This document shows positions 12,602-24,204 of a DNA stretch of 64,000 nt, in pieces. Source of the DNA: Polydactylus sextarius (taxonomy: Eukaryota > Chordata > Actinopteri > Polynemidae); assembly GCA_016801845.1 (NCBI GenBank), contig CM028919.1:3155001-3219000 (forward strand). The letters are read 5' to 3'. The notes under the pieces were generated by a model. It was given only the letters and a program-made list of their open reading frames with translations. It was not told the DNA's origin and searched no databases. The position numbers were made by a program, and so were the translations under genes. Numbering within the stretch: the first letter of the stretch is position 1; every line of letters begins with the position of its first letter.

Positions 12602-12655
12602 CAGTGAATGAAACAGGTGCAGTTGCAGATGCAACTGCACCTGTTTCATTCACTG
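12602..12655. repeat. Perfect inverted repeat: 26-bp arms, 2-nt centre
   Basis: The left arm at 12602-12627 starts CAGTGAATGAAACAGG. The right arm at 12630-12655 is its exact reverse complement, ending CCTGTTTCATTCACTG. Only GA (12628-12629) separates them, and complementarity stops at both outer edges. The loop is too small for a normal microRNA precursor. A recent fold-back duplication or a cruciform-forming site is more likely. No terminator-like T-run follows. Confidence 0.95.
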
Positions 12656-14106
12656 CACAGGAGGAGATAGCTCCCTGGTCCTGGTGACCAATTACAGCCA
12701 GCTAAGACACTCAATTTAGACCTGACTTGCATTGCTTCAGCAATAAACAGTTTAAACTACATTTAGTCTTGTGTATAAGAATCATTTTGGGACCAGTCAG
12801 AAAAAATGTGCAACAGTATGAATAAACTATAACAATAAAAACACGGAGACTGAAACCATATCATTTCTCTTTCATGGTTGTTAAGAGCAAAATAAAGGGA
12901 GAGAAATTCCACAGTCCAGGCATTTATCTGAAACTAATATGAACCCATCCTCCGAATATAGTTTTTCACCAACCATACTAATAATATAAGAAGGAACATG
13001 TTGTCATTGGACTCAAGTGATCATTTCTGAATTGCCCTGTAGCAATGATCTTTCTTGTCAGTACAGCTGAAATAATAAGTGTTTAAGCCACTGAGTGAAG
13101 GCAACATCAAGATGAGAGGACCCATCACACCATGGTGGTCTAATGAAGGAGCCCAAAGGAGCGATGTAGTGTTTTGCAATATAGAATGGGTACAAAGTCT
13201 GAGTCTTTACTGGTAGATAATAAAATGTCCATGAAAGACTTAGTATAGTACATATTCATGGTTAACCATTATACCACTGGTAACAGTGGTGTAATGAAGT
13301 GAGCAGCTAATGTGGATGTAACACATGCAAAAATAAATGATCACTCAGTCTTCATTGGGCGTGTAAGCCCTCTGTTCAAAAGTATCAACATCTCTCGTCT
13401 TATATCTGAGGATGGTGCAGTGCTGCTTTCATAAATGAGGCTTCAGACTTGTTAATGAGATCCATGGGCTATGCTCGAGTGACTACGATAATTGCCTCTA
13501 CACCGATGCGGATCCTCTTGCTTTTGGTTTTTGTCAGCTGACAGGCGTCAGCGATGCCACCCAACCTCACCTGAAGGAATTCGAGATCTTCATTAAAATG
13601 AGGAGAAGCTCTCCTGTTTCTTACATCATGGTCTCCACATCCTCCCCTCCGCCTCTTTCCTCATCGCTGGCAACAGGTTTATGTGAATACATCCATTAAA
13701 TTGGATTCCTGGCCCGCGGGGAGTGACAAGCGTTAAGACGTATTTGAACCAGGAAATAAGGATGATGTGCATTTTGGGAGGGTGATGGGAAAACAGTCCC
13801 TGTCGTAATAACACGGCTATTTGGTGTGCTTAAGCCCAAATTTCCACAGTCCAAGCCACTCATGTGTTTCAGACACAGTCAATTTGGGGGATGGCTGATC
13901 ACAATGAAATAAATGTGAGAACTGTCCGGTTTGAGGTTGGGAAATTTCCCAAGAGTAATTTGTTTGCAAACTAAGACAACAATTATTTGTACAGAATTGT
14001 ATTTTGTGTGTGTTACTCCCTCTTCCAACTTTCTCACTGGTTTCATTATCACTGTGTAGATTCATGCTTGCCTTCTGTCTCTGCCTTCCTGTTTATGCTT
14101 CGGTCC
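12656..14106. other. Non-genic stretch; possible conserved non-coding segment
   Basis: No gene recognised. The part around 13440-13790 is more GC-rich and less repeat-like than its surroundings (for example TTTGTCAGCTGACAGGCGTC near 13530). It could be a conserved non-coding element, but this is a texture judgement only. Confidence 0.35.
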
Positions 14107-14163
14107 ATGAACCAGCAGCTGAGTGGGAAACCCGTCCAGATCGAGCTCTGTGGCACCAACTAA
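14107..14163 (+). other. Coding-like short stretch ending in TAA, possible terminal exon
   Basis: A pyrimidine-rich tract at about 14068-14100 leads to AG at 14114-14115 and again at 14117-14118. From there the frame reads QLSGKPVQIELCGTN and stops at TAA (14161-14163). Base composition changes abruptly to GC-rich across these codons and returns to AT-rich after the stop. The peptide is not one I recognise. It is only about 16 codons long, no partner exon has been identified upstream, and chance remains the simpler explanation. Confidence 0.18.
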
Positions 14164-17100
14164 GCTCGTCCAAGACTGATTCATTTCCCCACACCAAAGT
14201 CACCCACTAGAGCTTTTGTCAAGTGATTTGCACTAACCATATTCAAGTCATATTATTCACCTCATGCTTCCATGGACCTCAGCAGATGAGGTCCCTCCAG
14301 TCCATTAGCTGCAAATTAAAATGAATCACAAAATGCTTTGAATGCTGTTTTAACGACTGTTTGGCAGGGGGCCATAAAATTGTTGACTGTATGGGGTAAA
14401 GGAAACATATAAGTCTTGTGCTTCCTTAACTGGGTCTGTGCGTCAAATATTAGCTCATTTTTATAAAGATATTGTTTACATAAGTTCACACTCACCAGCT
14501 GGTTAGCTCAGCATGATGTCACTTTCAACCATTTCATGGCTGGGCTCACTAGGGGAACTAAACCAGTGTATTGATTAATAAGCTTTAGTTGGTTAGTGGT
14601 TACTGTCACAGTTTTACTGTGCCTGTTTGTAGTCTGTGTGGTAAGCTAAGCTGACCATATAGAAGGGGTAGCTTTATCTTTACTGGACAGATCAGACATC
14701 AGAGTCCTATCAATCTTTTCATCTCGCGCGAAGCAAGAAAACAAAAGATGTATATCCCAAAATGTCAGTATTCCTTCAATGTCCTGTCCAGTTTTCATTT
14801 TAGCACCTTTCCAAGGAGAACAATGCGCACAGTTTCTTTCTGAGACAAGTGATGGCTAGTCTGCTTGATGGACTGACACTGCCAAACTCACATACGATGT
14901 CACACTATTGATTTTACACATCCTGATGCAGTCTCTACCACTCCCCTGGTCACCACAAAACCTCAGGCTAGTATCCCCTCTACTGTTTATTTCTTATGAT
15001 ACAGCTCGGCCCATGTGGGATTCACAGGCAGTGTGGTTGAATTTATCAAAGAAGTAGCTGCCCTGTTGCCCCGAACTCATGCAGAGGTATGAGATGAGCT
15101 GGTGTAGTAGCTGTCATTTTTACAATCTTGCACCTCACTGTGAGCCAGCTAACACAGTGAAAATGAAGCAAGCAGCAAACCATAAACAACTCTATAGTCT
15201 ACAGTTGGACTCTGAGAGTCTGTACTTACAGTAGATACAACGGTGCTCTGAGTTAAATGTTAATATTGGCTTGTTAACATGCCTCAGTCACGATGATAAC
15301 TGTAAAACTAGTCTGTATTTTTTAACATAATGATCAGTAAAGTGCCAAATCAAATGAGAATCAGTTAGCATACTGGTGAACGTCACTAGATAGATATTTT
15401 ATTGAAGGATTTACAAAAGACCAAAACAGAGGCAATCAAAAAGGTTGGAGTTTAGATTTATTCTCAGTTGAAAGTTGAAACAGAAATCAGACTGAATGAA
15501 AATTTTAATTTGCTAATAAACAATTCCAATACCCAAGCATATCTGTCAACACCATGTGCATAGAATTTTCATTGGCAGGTCCTAATGGCAACAGCTTTTG
15601 TTTTTATTCTTTATTTCTTCATCCCTCTAGAAATTTGTTTAGAAAAGAAAGGGGAAATGGTAATTAACAAGGTCACCACCTGAAGACATATGGTGGATTC
15701 ATATATGAATTACAATCAACCTATGATCCAACATTTATAGAGCGAGTTCAGTCTGGCTCCATAACATCAGGATTACCCGATCAACTAAGTAACCAACATT
15801 GTTGTCTTTAGAGTCATGCAGCTTACACGACCAAAAAGTATGAATAAATAACATGACCTCTGGCCGTATTGCAAAAGTATCATGTTGAAATGAACACAAG
15901 GCTTCATGTAGGCTGGATCATGGACTTTTGTTGCATGTAATAAGTCTCTTTACTCCCTCGTGCTTGCTTTCTGTATACAGTGCTGCTGTCTAATAAGGTC
16001 TTAAAAATGGCCTTTTTTAAAATACAGCATCCAATCCGTGGGAAGCTTTGGCCTTCTTCACATGACCTCGACAAATTATACATTGTTTGAAAGCTTCAAG
16101 TCTCAGTGCAAAGCATTTTAGGGTTCCCAATTAAAATAAAAATACTGCAAAGAGACGGTGATACAGATGTGGTCTTGACTCATAATCCCTTTTTTTATAC
16201 CAATGAAAAGGTAAAGCAGAAAAATCCATTTTCTTTCAACCATGTTTGCATCTTGTAACCTTGGGTCAGTATCTCATATGCTGAGGGTTTTTGTTAAGAC
16301 TGTAATCAAAGAGGTTCAAGAAGAAGAGCAACATTTTTTATCTTGGGTACATTTAGGCAGAAAAAAAAGTATCAAAATACGTATTTAAAAATATATAAAT
16401 GTACACTGCTCTGTTTGTGTTTTGACCAATGAGTTGTAAAGAAAGGCCCGAATCATTGGCCTTGGCTCACCAGGTCTCTGCTGTTCTTTTCAAACTTCTC
16501 TTTGCACTTGTTTAATATAATTTGATTTGGTAATGGCTGATAAACATCTGCACCGACAAAGAGTCTATAAAGTAGGAATTACAGCACATCACACTGCTAC
16601 AACATTACTATAAAAGGAAAGGAGGTGCTTGGAGTATAAGCGGGCATTGTTTTATTATGATTTATGGAGAGCAACTATATGGGATGGATGGAAGCTGCTG
16701 GTAATGAGAAGAAAACATGGCAGAAGAATTTACTCTGTCACTTTATTCAGATTCTTGCTGCCCCAGTGGAGGAGATGACACAAAGTGAAATGGTAGCCAA
16801 TTTAAAGGTTCACTGCTCAGGGTTTGTAATGTAAAATACAGTAAATCTTAAATTGAAGTTGCAAGGGAAAAAGTTCATCATATCAATAGAGGATTGCCGT
16901 CTTTGACCGAATTAAACTCTGGTGCTGGGAACTGATACATGAGGATCCTTTGATAAACATGAGCAAGCTGTGTACTGACATGAAACTGCAGCTGGTAGAG
17001 GATCAGTGTGTTGCTCAAAAGCACCTGAGCAGGGCAGATGTTTGCATTTTATTCTGTAATTGTTTACTTTAGGCAAACAAACATCCAAACAATATGAGTT

Positions 17101-17429
17101 AAGTCAACTGAAATGTAGCCTTTGTCATGACCTGATTAAGGTAATTATATATAATTTGTTTTATAGCAGACTGCTGTAGAGAGAAATAAAGAGATGAACC
17201 TGTAAACTTGAAGGGGAAACAGATGCTGATGTGAGTTTATTGTCTTACTGGTGCAAACATCTTCAAACATATTGACTCAATGGTTTTTCCCTGTAGATTG
17301 CATCAGCAACCGAGTCTGTGAGAGAGCATAAGATAAGATAAGATGAGGATGTGTATCGCTGAGCTCACTTACCTGAGAGGATTTCTAGAGGCCACTAAAG
17401 AGTGTAATAGAGTTAATTACTGAGACTTC
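14164..17429. other. Non-genic stretch, no gene seen
   Basis: No gene, RNA or named repeat recognised. Composition is ordinary AT-rich unique sequence, and no long open frame is present. Confidence 0.5.
17325..17345. repeat. Short AAGAT pentamer repeat
   Basis: ATAAGATAAGATAAGATG: about three and a half units of a simple pentamer. Confidence 0.8.
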
Positions 17430-17454
17430 ATGCAGAAAACATACTGAAAGCATC

Positions 17455-17510
17455 ATAAATTGTTTAATGCATGCAAATTAACATGTCAGTCTAATTAGCA
17501 TGAATGGAAA
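17455..17510. promoter_or_regulatory. Possible enhancer-like cluster (octamer and homeodomain sites)
   Basis: ATGCAAATTA at 17471-17480 contains an exact POU octamer (ATGCAAAT). CTAATTAGCAT at about 17491-17501 is a homeodomain-type TAATTA core, and TTTAATGCATGC precedes them. Clusters like this occur in vertebrate conserved non-coding elements, but such short motifs also arise by chance in AT-rich DNA. Conservation in other fish would decide. Confidence 0.2.
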
Positions 17511-17520
17511 AGGAAAAACA

Positions 17521-20500
17521 GCAGCCTCCTCTTTACAAGTAACAGGGATTATGGAAAATATGGTCCTTTGGTAACCATGGTCACCTCGCCGATTCAAATC
17601 CAGGGTTTGAATCAGTTGAGATAAATTTAAGTGGTCAGTGTAAATTGCCTTCAGTGCAAATGTAAAGGCACTTTCACTTTCACACTTTCACAATACAGAA
17701 TAATTATTTTTAGTTCTATTCCTGCTCATGGTTCTGTCAGTATCTTCTCTGTATCACATTCTGTGGACTCAGTCACAGTCTGGGTACTGGTCTAATTCAA
17801 AGTTTACATTTAGCCACCAGCTTGCATTTCACACAAAGTAAAGGCAGTAGAGGTACAAACCACTGAACCGTCTCACACTACAGGTGGTATGGCCACCACA
17901 ACACCCTCTGCCCTTTCTACAAGAGGGACCACATTCAGCCAGTGAAGGAAAAGGGGAAAGTCAGACATTCTTGGATTTACTGAAAGATCAAGCAGAATGA
18001 TATTTCTAAAACTGAAATTTCAACAACAGGTTGTTTCTGTCTGTGCCCCAGTAATTTTATCTGAAATCATAAAAAATTGAAATAATTCTTTAGTCCTTCA
18101 GATAACGGTTTATTATGTACATTTTCAACAATTATATAACAAAGTAATAATATTATATGATTATGAGCAGTTCAGAAAATATGCAACACACAAAACAAAA
18201 TGTTCCAAAATAATTGGGCACACAGGCTAGAGTAGGTTACTTATTTATATTTTCAACAAGAACAAAATTGGTTATGGTGGAATACATGGTTTAATAATGA
18301 CACATTTGAGTGAATATTCTGTATTGAAATTAAATTATTCCAACTTAAGATGTTTCTAATTAGCAGGACTGTCTGCGTGTCATGTTCACATGCAGGCAGT
18401 GCTGCAGTCTGGCTCCGATGTTTGTCCAAGTCTTCCTCCTCCTATTTATCTAAAATGTCATGTGTTGTTACAGACATCATGGTGGAGGCAGCAGGCTTCA
18501 ATAACATCAGGAGCAAACAGAGGCCAGATCTCCAATGTCTGCATATTTTATAAGTATACAATGACATGTATGGTCATGATGAAGTTGGGGTGCAACAGGC
18601 ATGGGTATCCCCAGCTCCTATGAAAAAGAAGGCTGGTGGAGGATAAGTAGCTTACTGTATTTGTACATAAGTGAGGGATGAGTGCATGAAACATAGATCC
18701 TTCATTACTGATGCATATATCGAGAAATGCCCCCTGTATAAAGACAGAAGGGAGCAATTTCCTATTGATATAGGATGTGTTCTCTGATACCTCAGGAAAA
18801 ACAAAACTGGCATCTGTTGATGACAGTGGCAGCACAGCAGAAAACTTCATAACCAGCAGGGCAAAGGAAACCTGCCTCCGCCTCCTCTGCTTTTGGGAAA
18901 TGAATGAAGGATGATCGTCATTTCCCCCACAACATTGTGGACTACATCTAGCATTAAGCAAGTGACAGTGCAAAGATGTTTGCAGTTCCCCAATAGGAGG
19001 TTTCACAAGCAAGACAGCAACTAGTGTTTACTACCTCAAAGTCGTGTCTGCATCAATGTGGTTTACTGATCCAACATATCAACACTAGAATTACCAGTTT
19101 TTTCTTTGTAAATGTAACTAATTCTACATCAACTTCTAGACACATTTGCTTAAAGGTGACAGAGAATGGTTGAACAGGGTTTTGATCATTGTTCTGTGAT
19201 GTGACATATACACAATACAATGTTGGTTGGATGTGTAACGCCTCAGAAGCTTCATAAAAACCTCTCAGAAAGATATTTTGGGGTGGAAGTTTTAAACATG
19301 TGGTTTTGCACCACATTTGGCATCTTTTTAGGCTTAACTGTCAACCTCATTATAAAATGCAAGCACTTGACACTGATTGGCTGCCTTCACTGCCAATCAA
19401 ATAAATGTAACTTTGCCGGCTTCAGAACATGGACAGACTGTCTTTCTACAGCTAATCACCTTTGAACGGGAGGGAATGGAATCAGAGTGAGGGGGCAGTG
19501 ATGTAAATTTGACGCCACAAACCGTTTTTGAAATTGACCCATTTTCTAGCGCCATTTCTAAAAGAGGACTTTCTATGAAAAGGAGATGTTCAGAATTTCT
19601 AGCACTTTTTGCATGTTCTTGTATATTAACTGGACTAGGGTCCATCAACCAAGAAAGGTTAAAAGCGCTTTTTGATTCTCTGTCACTTTTATCTGCTTTT
19701 CATTTACCAGTTTAGAATAAATGTCTGTCATTTCCTCTGTTTTGCCTTTTCATTTATGGCTTATTTGCTACTGAAGTTAACATACTAACCAGTTAGCCTT
19801 GGCCTTGTCAACCATCTCGTCATTTTTTATTTGTGCTCCGTCAATCATTTAAGTGCAAAGCCGTGAAAAAGTAGAGGCATCTTCTAACATCCAGCTTTTC
19901 ACAAACAAACACAAACATTATTGAAGCTCTTGGTGAGCAGCTGTCACCATCACTGCATCACTGGCTCTTGGCAAGAAACCGTGTTGAGCAGAAGAAAAAA
20001 ACATATCTTTAGGTATCTTTGGGTAACACTACATAACACCAAACATATAAACAAACCCTCTTGGCCTTTTTTATATTGTTTGGACCACAAATAATGATCA
20101 ATAGGCTACTACTAAACCTTTGAAGATAATCGTTGACAAGAAGGCTTAGTAAGAGTAAGAGTAAAACCTCAACCCTCCAGGTCTTTGTCTCATTGTCCTG
20201 TCTGTTGAAGCAGTTGTTGCACTTCACATAAGCTCATATGCAGTGACCCTTTACACGGCAACAAAACAGCCAAACAAGACATAGACTACAGTTTGAAAAG
20301 ATTACTGGCCTTGCCAGAGCCCAAGGCTGTAGCTTTGGCTTGCTTTTGAGAAAAACCACAGTGAAGTGAATGATGGCTTTATCCACTGCTGCAAAATATC
20401 AGTGGCCTTCATCAGTGAGTGTCCTCAGAGGCTGCTCACAGACAGGACAGCCAGCTATCTCCTTTTCACTGCATGGGTAGAAAGAGAGCTTGCTGTAAAA

Positions 20501-21439
20501 CACTCAGCAGGTTTTAGGTCCAATTCAGAAACAGAAGCACATATAGCAGAGAAGGGAGCACTAAATCAAACCTTTAAAAACAATAAATCACTCAGTTCTA
20601 GAAGAGACAGTGAAAGACAATATGCTGTCTGGGTGCATTGTACTTGTTTCACTAGTGGAGTTATGGGTGTAGTGTATAGCAGGAATCACTAAAACAGGTT
20701 CAGACAGATAACTGAGCAACAAATACAAAGGACATATATTATATTGAAAACAGAGCAACCCATGAGACATCATCTATAGCTCTAACAGCAAAGGTCAGAT
20801 TGACATGGCTCGTCTCACTGCCAAGGAACAGCTGTCTCCAGAGACGGTCATAAACACATGTTATTTATTCAGCGGAACTTAATTAAAGAACGCCCAACTC
20901 AGTGTATGCATTCTCAGTGATTTCTCAAAGGAGGCAGCAGCATAATTCACATTAATTCATCATCCAGTGGAAAATCCTCAGGTGCATGCCATCATTGCTC
21001 GCCAGGTTCACGGCAAATAAAGACCATCTGCTGTTTTTATCCAAACTTGATTGAAACGACAGTCCTCTAATGAAAAGATATAAAAAGGAATGGAATCACT
21101 GCCGGTAGGGATCTGCATTATGTGTGACGAGAAGAAGGGTAGGATGAGATGGAGGATGAGGTATGAGATGGAGAATGAGAGGATAAAAGAGGATTTCTGG
21201 GGTTGGGCGACAGGAAAAGGTTTAATGGAGGTTAAAACCGAAAATTCGATAAACGGTGTGTGAATATCGAGACCAAACTTCATGGTAATAATGACCCAAC
21301 TGAGGAGTTTTGCCTCTTGAAATTTTTTCTCTCCAAATGATGAAGGTGCACTTAAACCAAATGAGAGGCACGTTTTCACTTCGCATTACTTGCATGTGTG
21401 TAGCAGCTGGGCTGTTTTTGTCTTGTTGATACTCAATGG
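17521..21439. other. Non-genic stretch, no gene seen
   Basis: Includes the longest open frame of the window (minus, 18548-19012, 154 codons). It shows no domain, no signal sequence and no coding-like codon pattern that I can see. A short inverted repeat GATTCAAA / TTTGAATC lies near 17592-17614. Nothing else was recognised. Confidence 0.5.
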
Positions 21440-21580
21440 GAGTACTCCAGCTGTGCTATCATAACCGCAGCTGACAGCTGGAATCAAGTAATAGATCCAT
21501 ATTTCTAGGACTTGCCTGGTATTCCTTCTGTCCTACTACTTTGATTTTTTTTGTTCTGTGTATCCACAGACGTCCACCAT
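21440..21580 (+). repeat. Unnamed dispersed repeat, copy 1
   Basis: Shares with 55425-55612 a run of colinear text: AATGGGAGTACT / AATGGGACTACT, then AGCTGTG, then ACAGCTGGAATCAA, then ATAGATCCATAT, then TTGCCTGGT / TTACCTAGT, and probably TCCACAGAC further right. The other copy is longer, with extra bases before TCCACAGAC. The similarity is too long and ordered to be chance. I do not know the family, and no coding capacity or terminal repeats are visible. Confidence 0.65.
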
Positions 21581-24143
21581 GGGCTCCTCCCAGAAGCTAA
21601 ACACTGAACGGCTTTTACATCATAGGACGGAGCAACATTTTTGTTGATGCTGAAAAAAGTTCATCTGTTAGTTTTTGCATCTGTTATTTAAAGCAAAGTT
21701 TTCTATTTATGTCTTTGCATTCACATTGTAAGTAATTGTGTGAAAACATTCCACTTGTGTTCGGCTTAAATTCACCTTGAGGAGGATTCACTATGACGCC
21801 ACTGTTTCATCTTGTTCTAATGAAAATGCTTTGTCATACTGATCACATACTTGACCACCATAAGGCATTAATGATTGTGTGAGGATCTGTGTGTAAGCAG
21901 TGGTTAACTGGGATCACTAACTTCATGATTCACATCCATAGAGTCTCAGAAAATGGAAAGTAAAACCCATTTAACCATCAATTAAGGTGATGTCACTAAA
22001 AACTGTGCCAAATGAAATGTGCACAGATCTACTCCCCTATCTGATTACTTTTTCATAAGGTGAAATATAAAGTTTAAGTGGTTTCTGTGGAACTAGAAGT
22101 TTCAGTGAAAATGAACATGCCGCTTTTGATTAAGAATGAACTACCATATACATAAACTGCTTCCAGATCTGGAGGGCTGTAGTGAGACATGTGGAAAAGG
22201 TCAGGCCTCTGTGACATGTTCAATGGCAACAGACCTTGATATTCCTCCCACTGTCTCTACCCATCAGATGGCATGTCTGTGCCGGTGATAGTATCAAGCT
22301 CATGGACCTGTGTGGCTCTCCACATTCAGCCAACCATGTAGAAATGATGAGGTCCCCTTGTGCCTCGGCTGCTGTCGCAACCAATAAATCTTCCCTGGTG
22401 AGAGTCAGGGGCTGGGATGTACTAATTGCTTTATTGATTTGGAGTTTTGCTCAACGACAGCACCTGATAAACACATCAGGGAGATGTGAGAAGCACACGG
22501 GCCTGCAGAGCTTTAGCATTCAGCCTTATCGTTTTTAAAGGCAGGGAAGTTAAGCTTTAGGGGGATGACTGGCCTTGTGTACGTTATTTTTCTACCTAAA
22601 CACACATCACTGGCTATAAATTTTCACAAAGAGAGAGCATGCTGTCAGAGCATCTGCCGACCAGTTTCTCCAGGTGATGCTGGAGGAGCTGGGGGAAAAC
22701 AAGGGAAGAACTGCAATCAATATCACAGGGATCTGCGTCTTGAATGCCTCGTTCTGCTCTCTTCATGTTGTAACAATAGAGTCAAGATCCAGCTTGTGAT
22801 TTAATTAAATAGGCTTTGGCAACATTTGTCTGCCTTTGTTTAGTTACGCATCAGAGAATGTGTTAAAAGTAAAGTGAACAACTAAAACTGAGTGGTCTGT
22901 CAAGCACAGCCACTAACTTCATTATAATATGTGATAGATGTGATGTTTTAGTGAGACCCACAGGAGATAAGTCAGAGCCTTCAGGACAGCAATCAAACAC
23001 CTGAAGTACAGCATTGACTTGATGTAAATTATCTCTAATGTAACTGAAGGCGAAAATCTTTGTACCGAACCTCCTATTATATAAAAGGATGTCTTTTTCC
23101 TTGCACGTAATAAAATAATAATTTTTAATTCAATTAATTATTAATAATCAACGCTGAACACAAAGGGCAACTTAATTAGTACGCCTACTTTAAACCGGGA
23201 GCATCAATTACTCATTTTGCTTGTTAGACTAATGATTTTCCACATTTAGATGACTCATATTTGCACCTAACTGCTGATGGGAGCTGTGTATTTCAACGTA
23301 ATGTTCAGACAAACTGGAAAGAAGTCAGCAGGCCTGGTTTCAGTTTGTCAGAAGATTTTAATTACAGTGTTTATCCTTTGTAAAAACATAGACAGTTGAA
23401 TCAACTAGTTGAAATTTCTACCTTTTGAATAAAAAGCAGCTATTGTGGATGTTTTTGTTTTCCATTTTTCAACATAGAATAAAACTTTTTTTTTTTTTCC
23501 GATATTTTCAGTGAAACAGTATCTAAGTCTCTGGACGGAGGTCTCCATGAATTAAATTCTAGGACCTGCATGTTGCTAGGAGACTAGAGCCCCAATGAAT
23601 AAAAGACTTATTTTTCACTCCCGTCATATACATTTCTAACTGTTCTTTTTGACACTCAGCACCTGAGCCATCTCACTATTCTATCATATTGAATAGTGAG
23701 AGTGGAGGCTAGTTAGCCCACCTCGCTAGGCTAGCACATATTCCCAGTACATGATGCTTCTTATTAATTACTGGTTCATAGATTATTTCAAAACTACTAA
23801 ATTATAAACAGCTCACACATTTGGTGTGGTGTTCATGTGCATTGTGCACTTTCTGCTTTGCTTATATATTATTTCAGGGAAAAAATTATGTTCATTTAAT
23901 TTGAGCATTTAATTTTCTCCTAGAAATACAGTAGAAGTGAACATAAAGACAAAAAAAAGTCTTTTTTTCCTTAGCCATGAAGGTTACAACAGTTGGATCC
24001 TTTACAGCCTAACCAATCCTGAGATTCATGGAGCACAGATGCCGTTTATAGAGTAGTAGCAGCAGTGATGGAGGAAGAAGTTCTTTGAATTAACTCAATA
24101 ATGCTTTAACTGCAGTATGTTAAATGTATAGTGAATTCTTTCT
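21581..24143. other. Non-genic stretch, no gene seen
   Basis: No gene or named element. A short coding-like run at about 22650-22705 (minor coding bias, no domain) is not supported by clear splice sites. A T-run lies near 23488-23499. Confidence 0.45.
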
Positions 24144-24204
24144 AACAATGTTGGCAAAGATGATGTTGATGTTGTTGATGTTGATGTAGATGTTGTTGTT
24201 GCTT
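24144..24204. repeat. GATGTT/GTTGTT microsatellite
   Basis: Imperfect reiteration of GATGTTGATGTTGTTGATG-type units. It gives a His/Gln-rich frame on the minus strand that is an artefact. Confidence 0.8.

Noticed and set aside
12602..12655. MicroRNA precursor
   Set aside because: The loop is only 2 nt and the stem 26 bp; a Drosha/Dicer substrate needs a larger loop and usually a longer imperfect stem.
18548..19012. Longest open frame (154 codons, minus)
   Set aside because: No domain, no coding bias, no splice or promoter context; length is within chance for a 64-kb six-frame scan.
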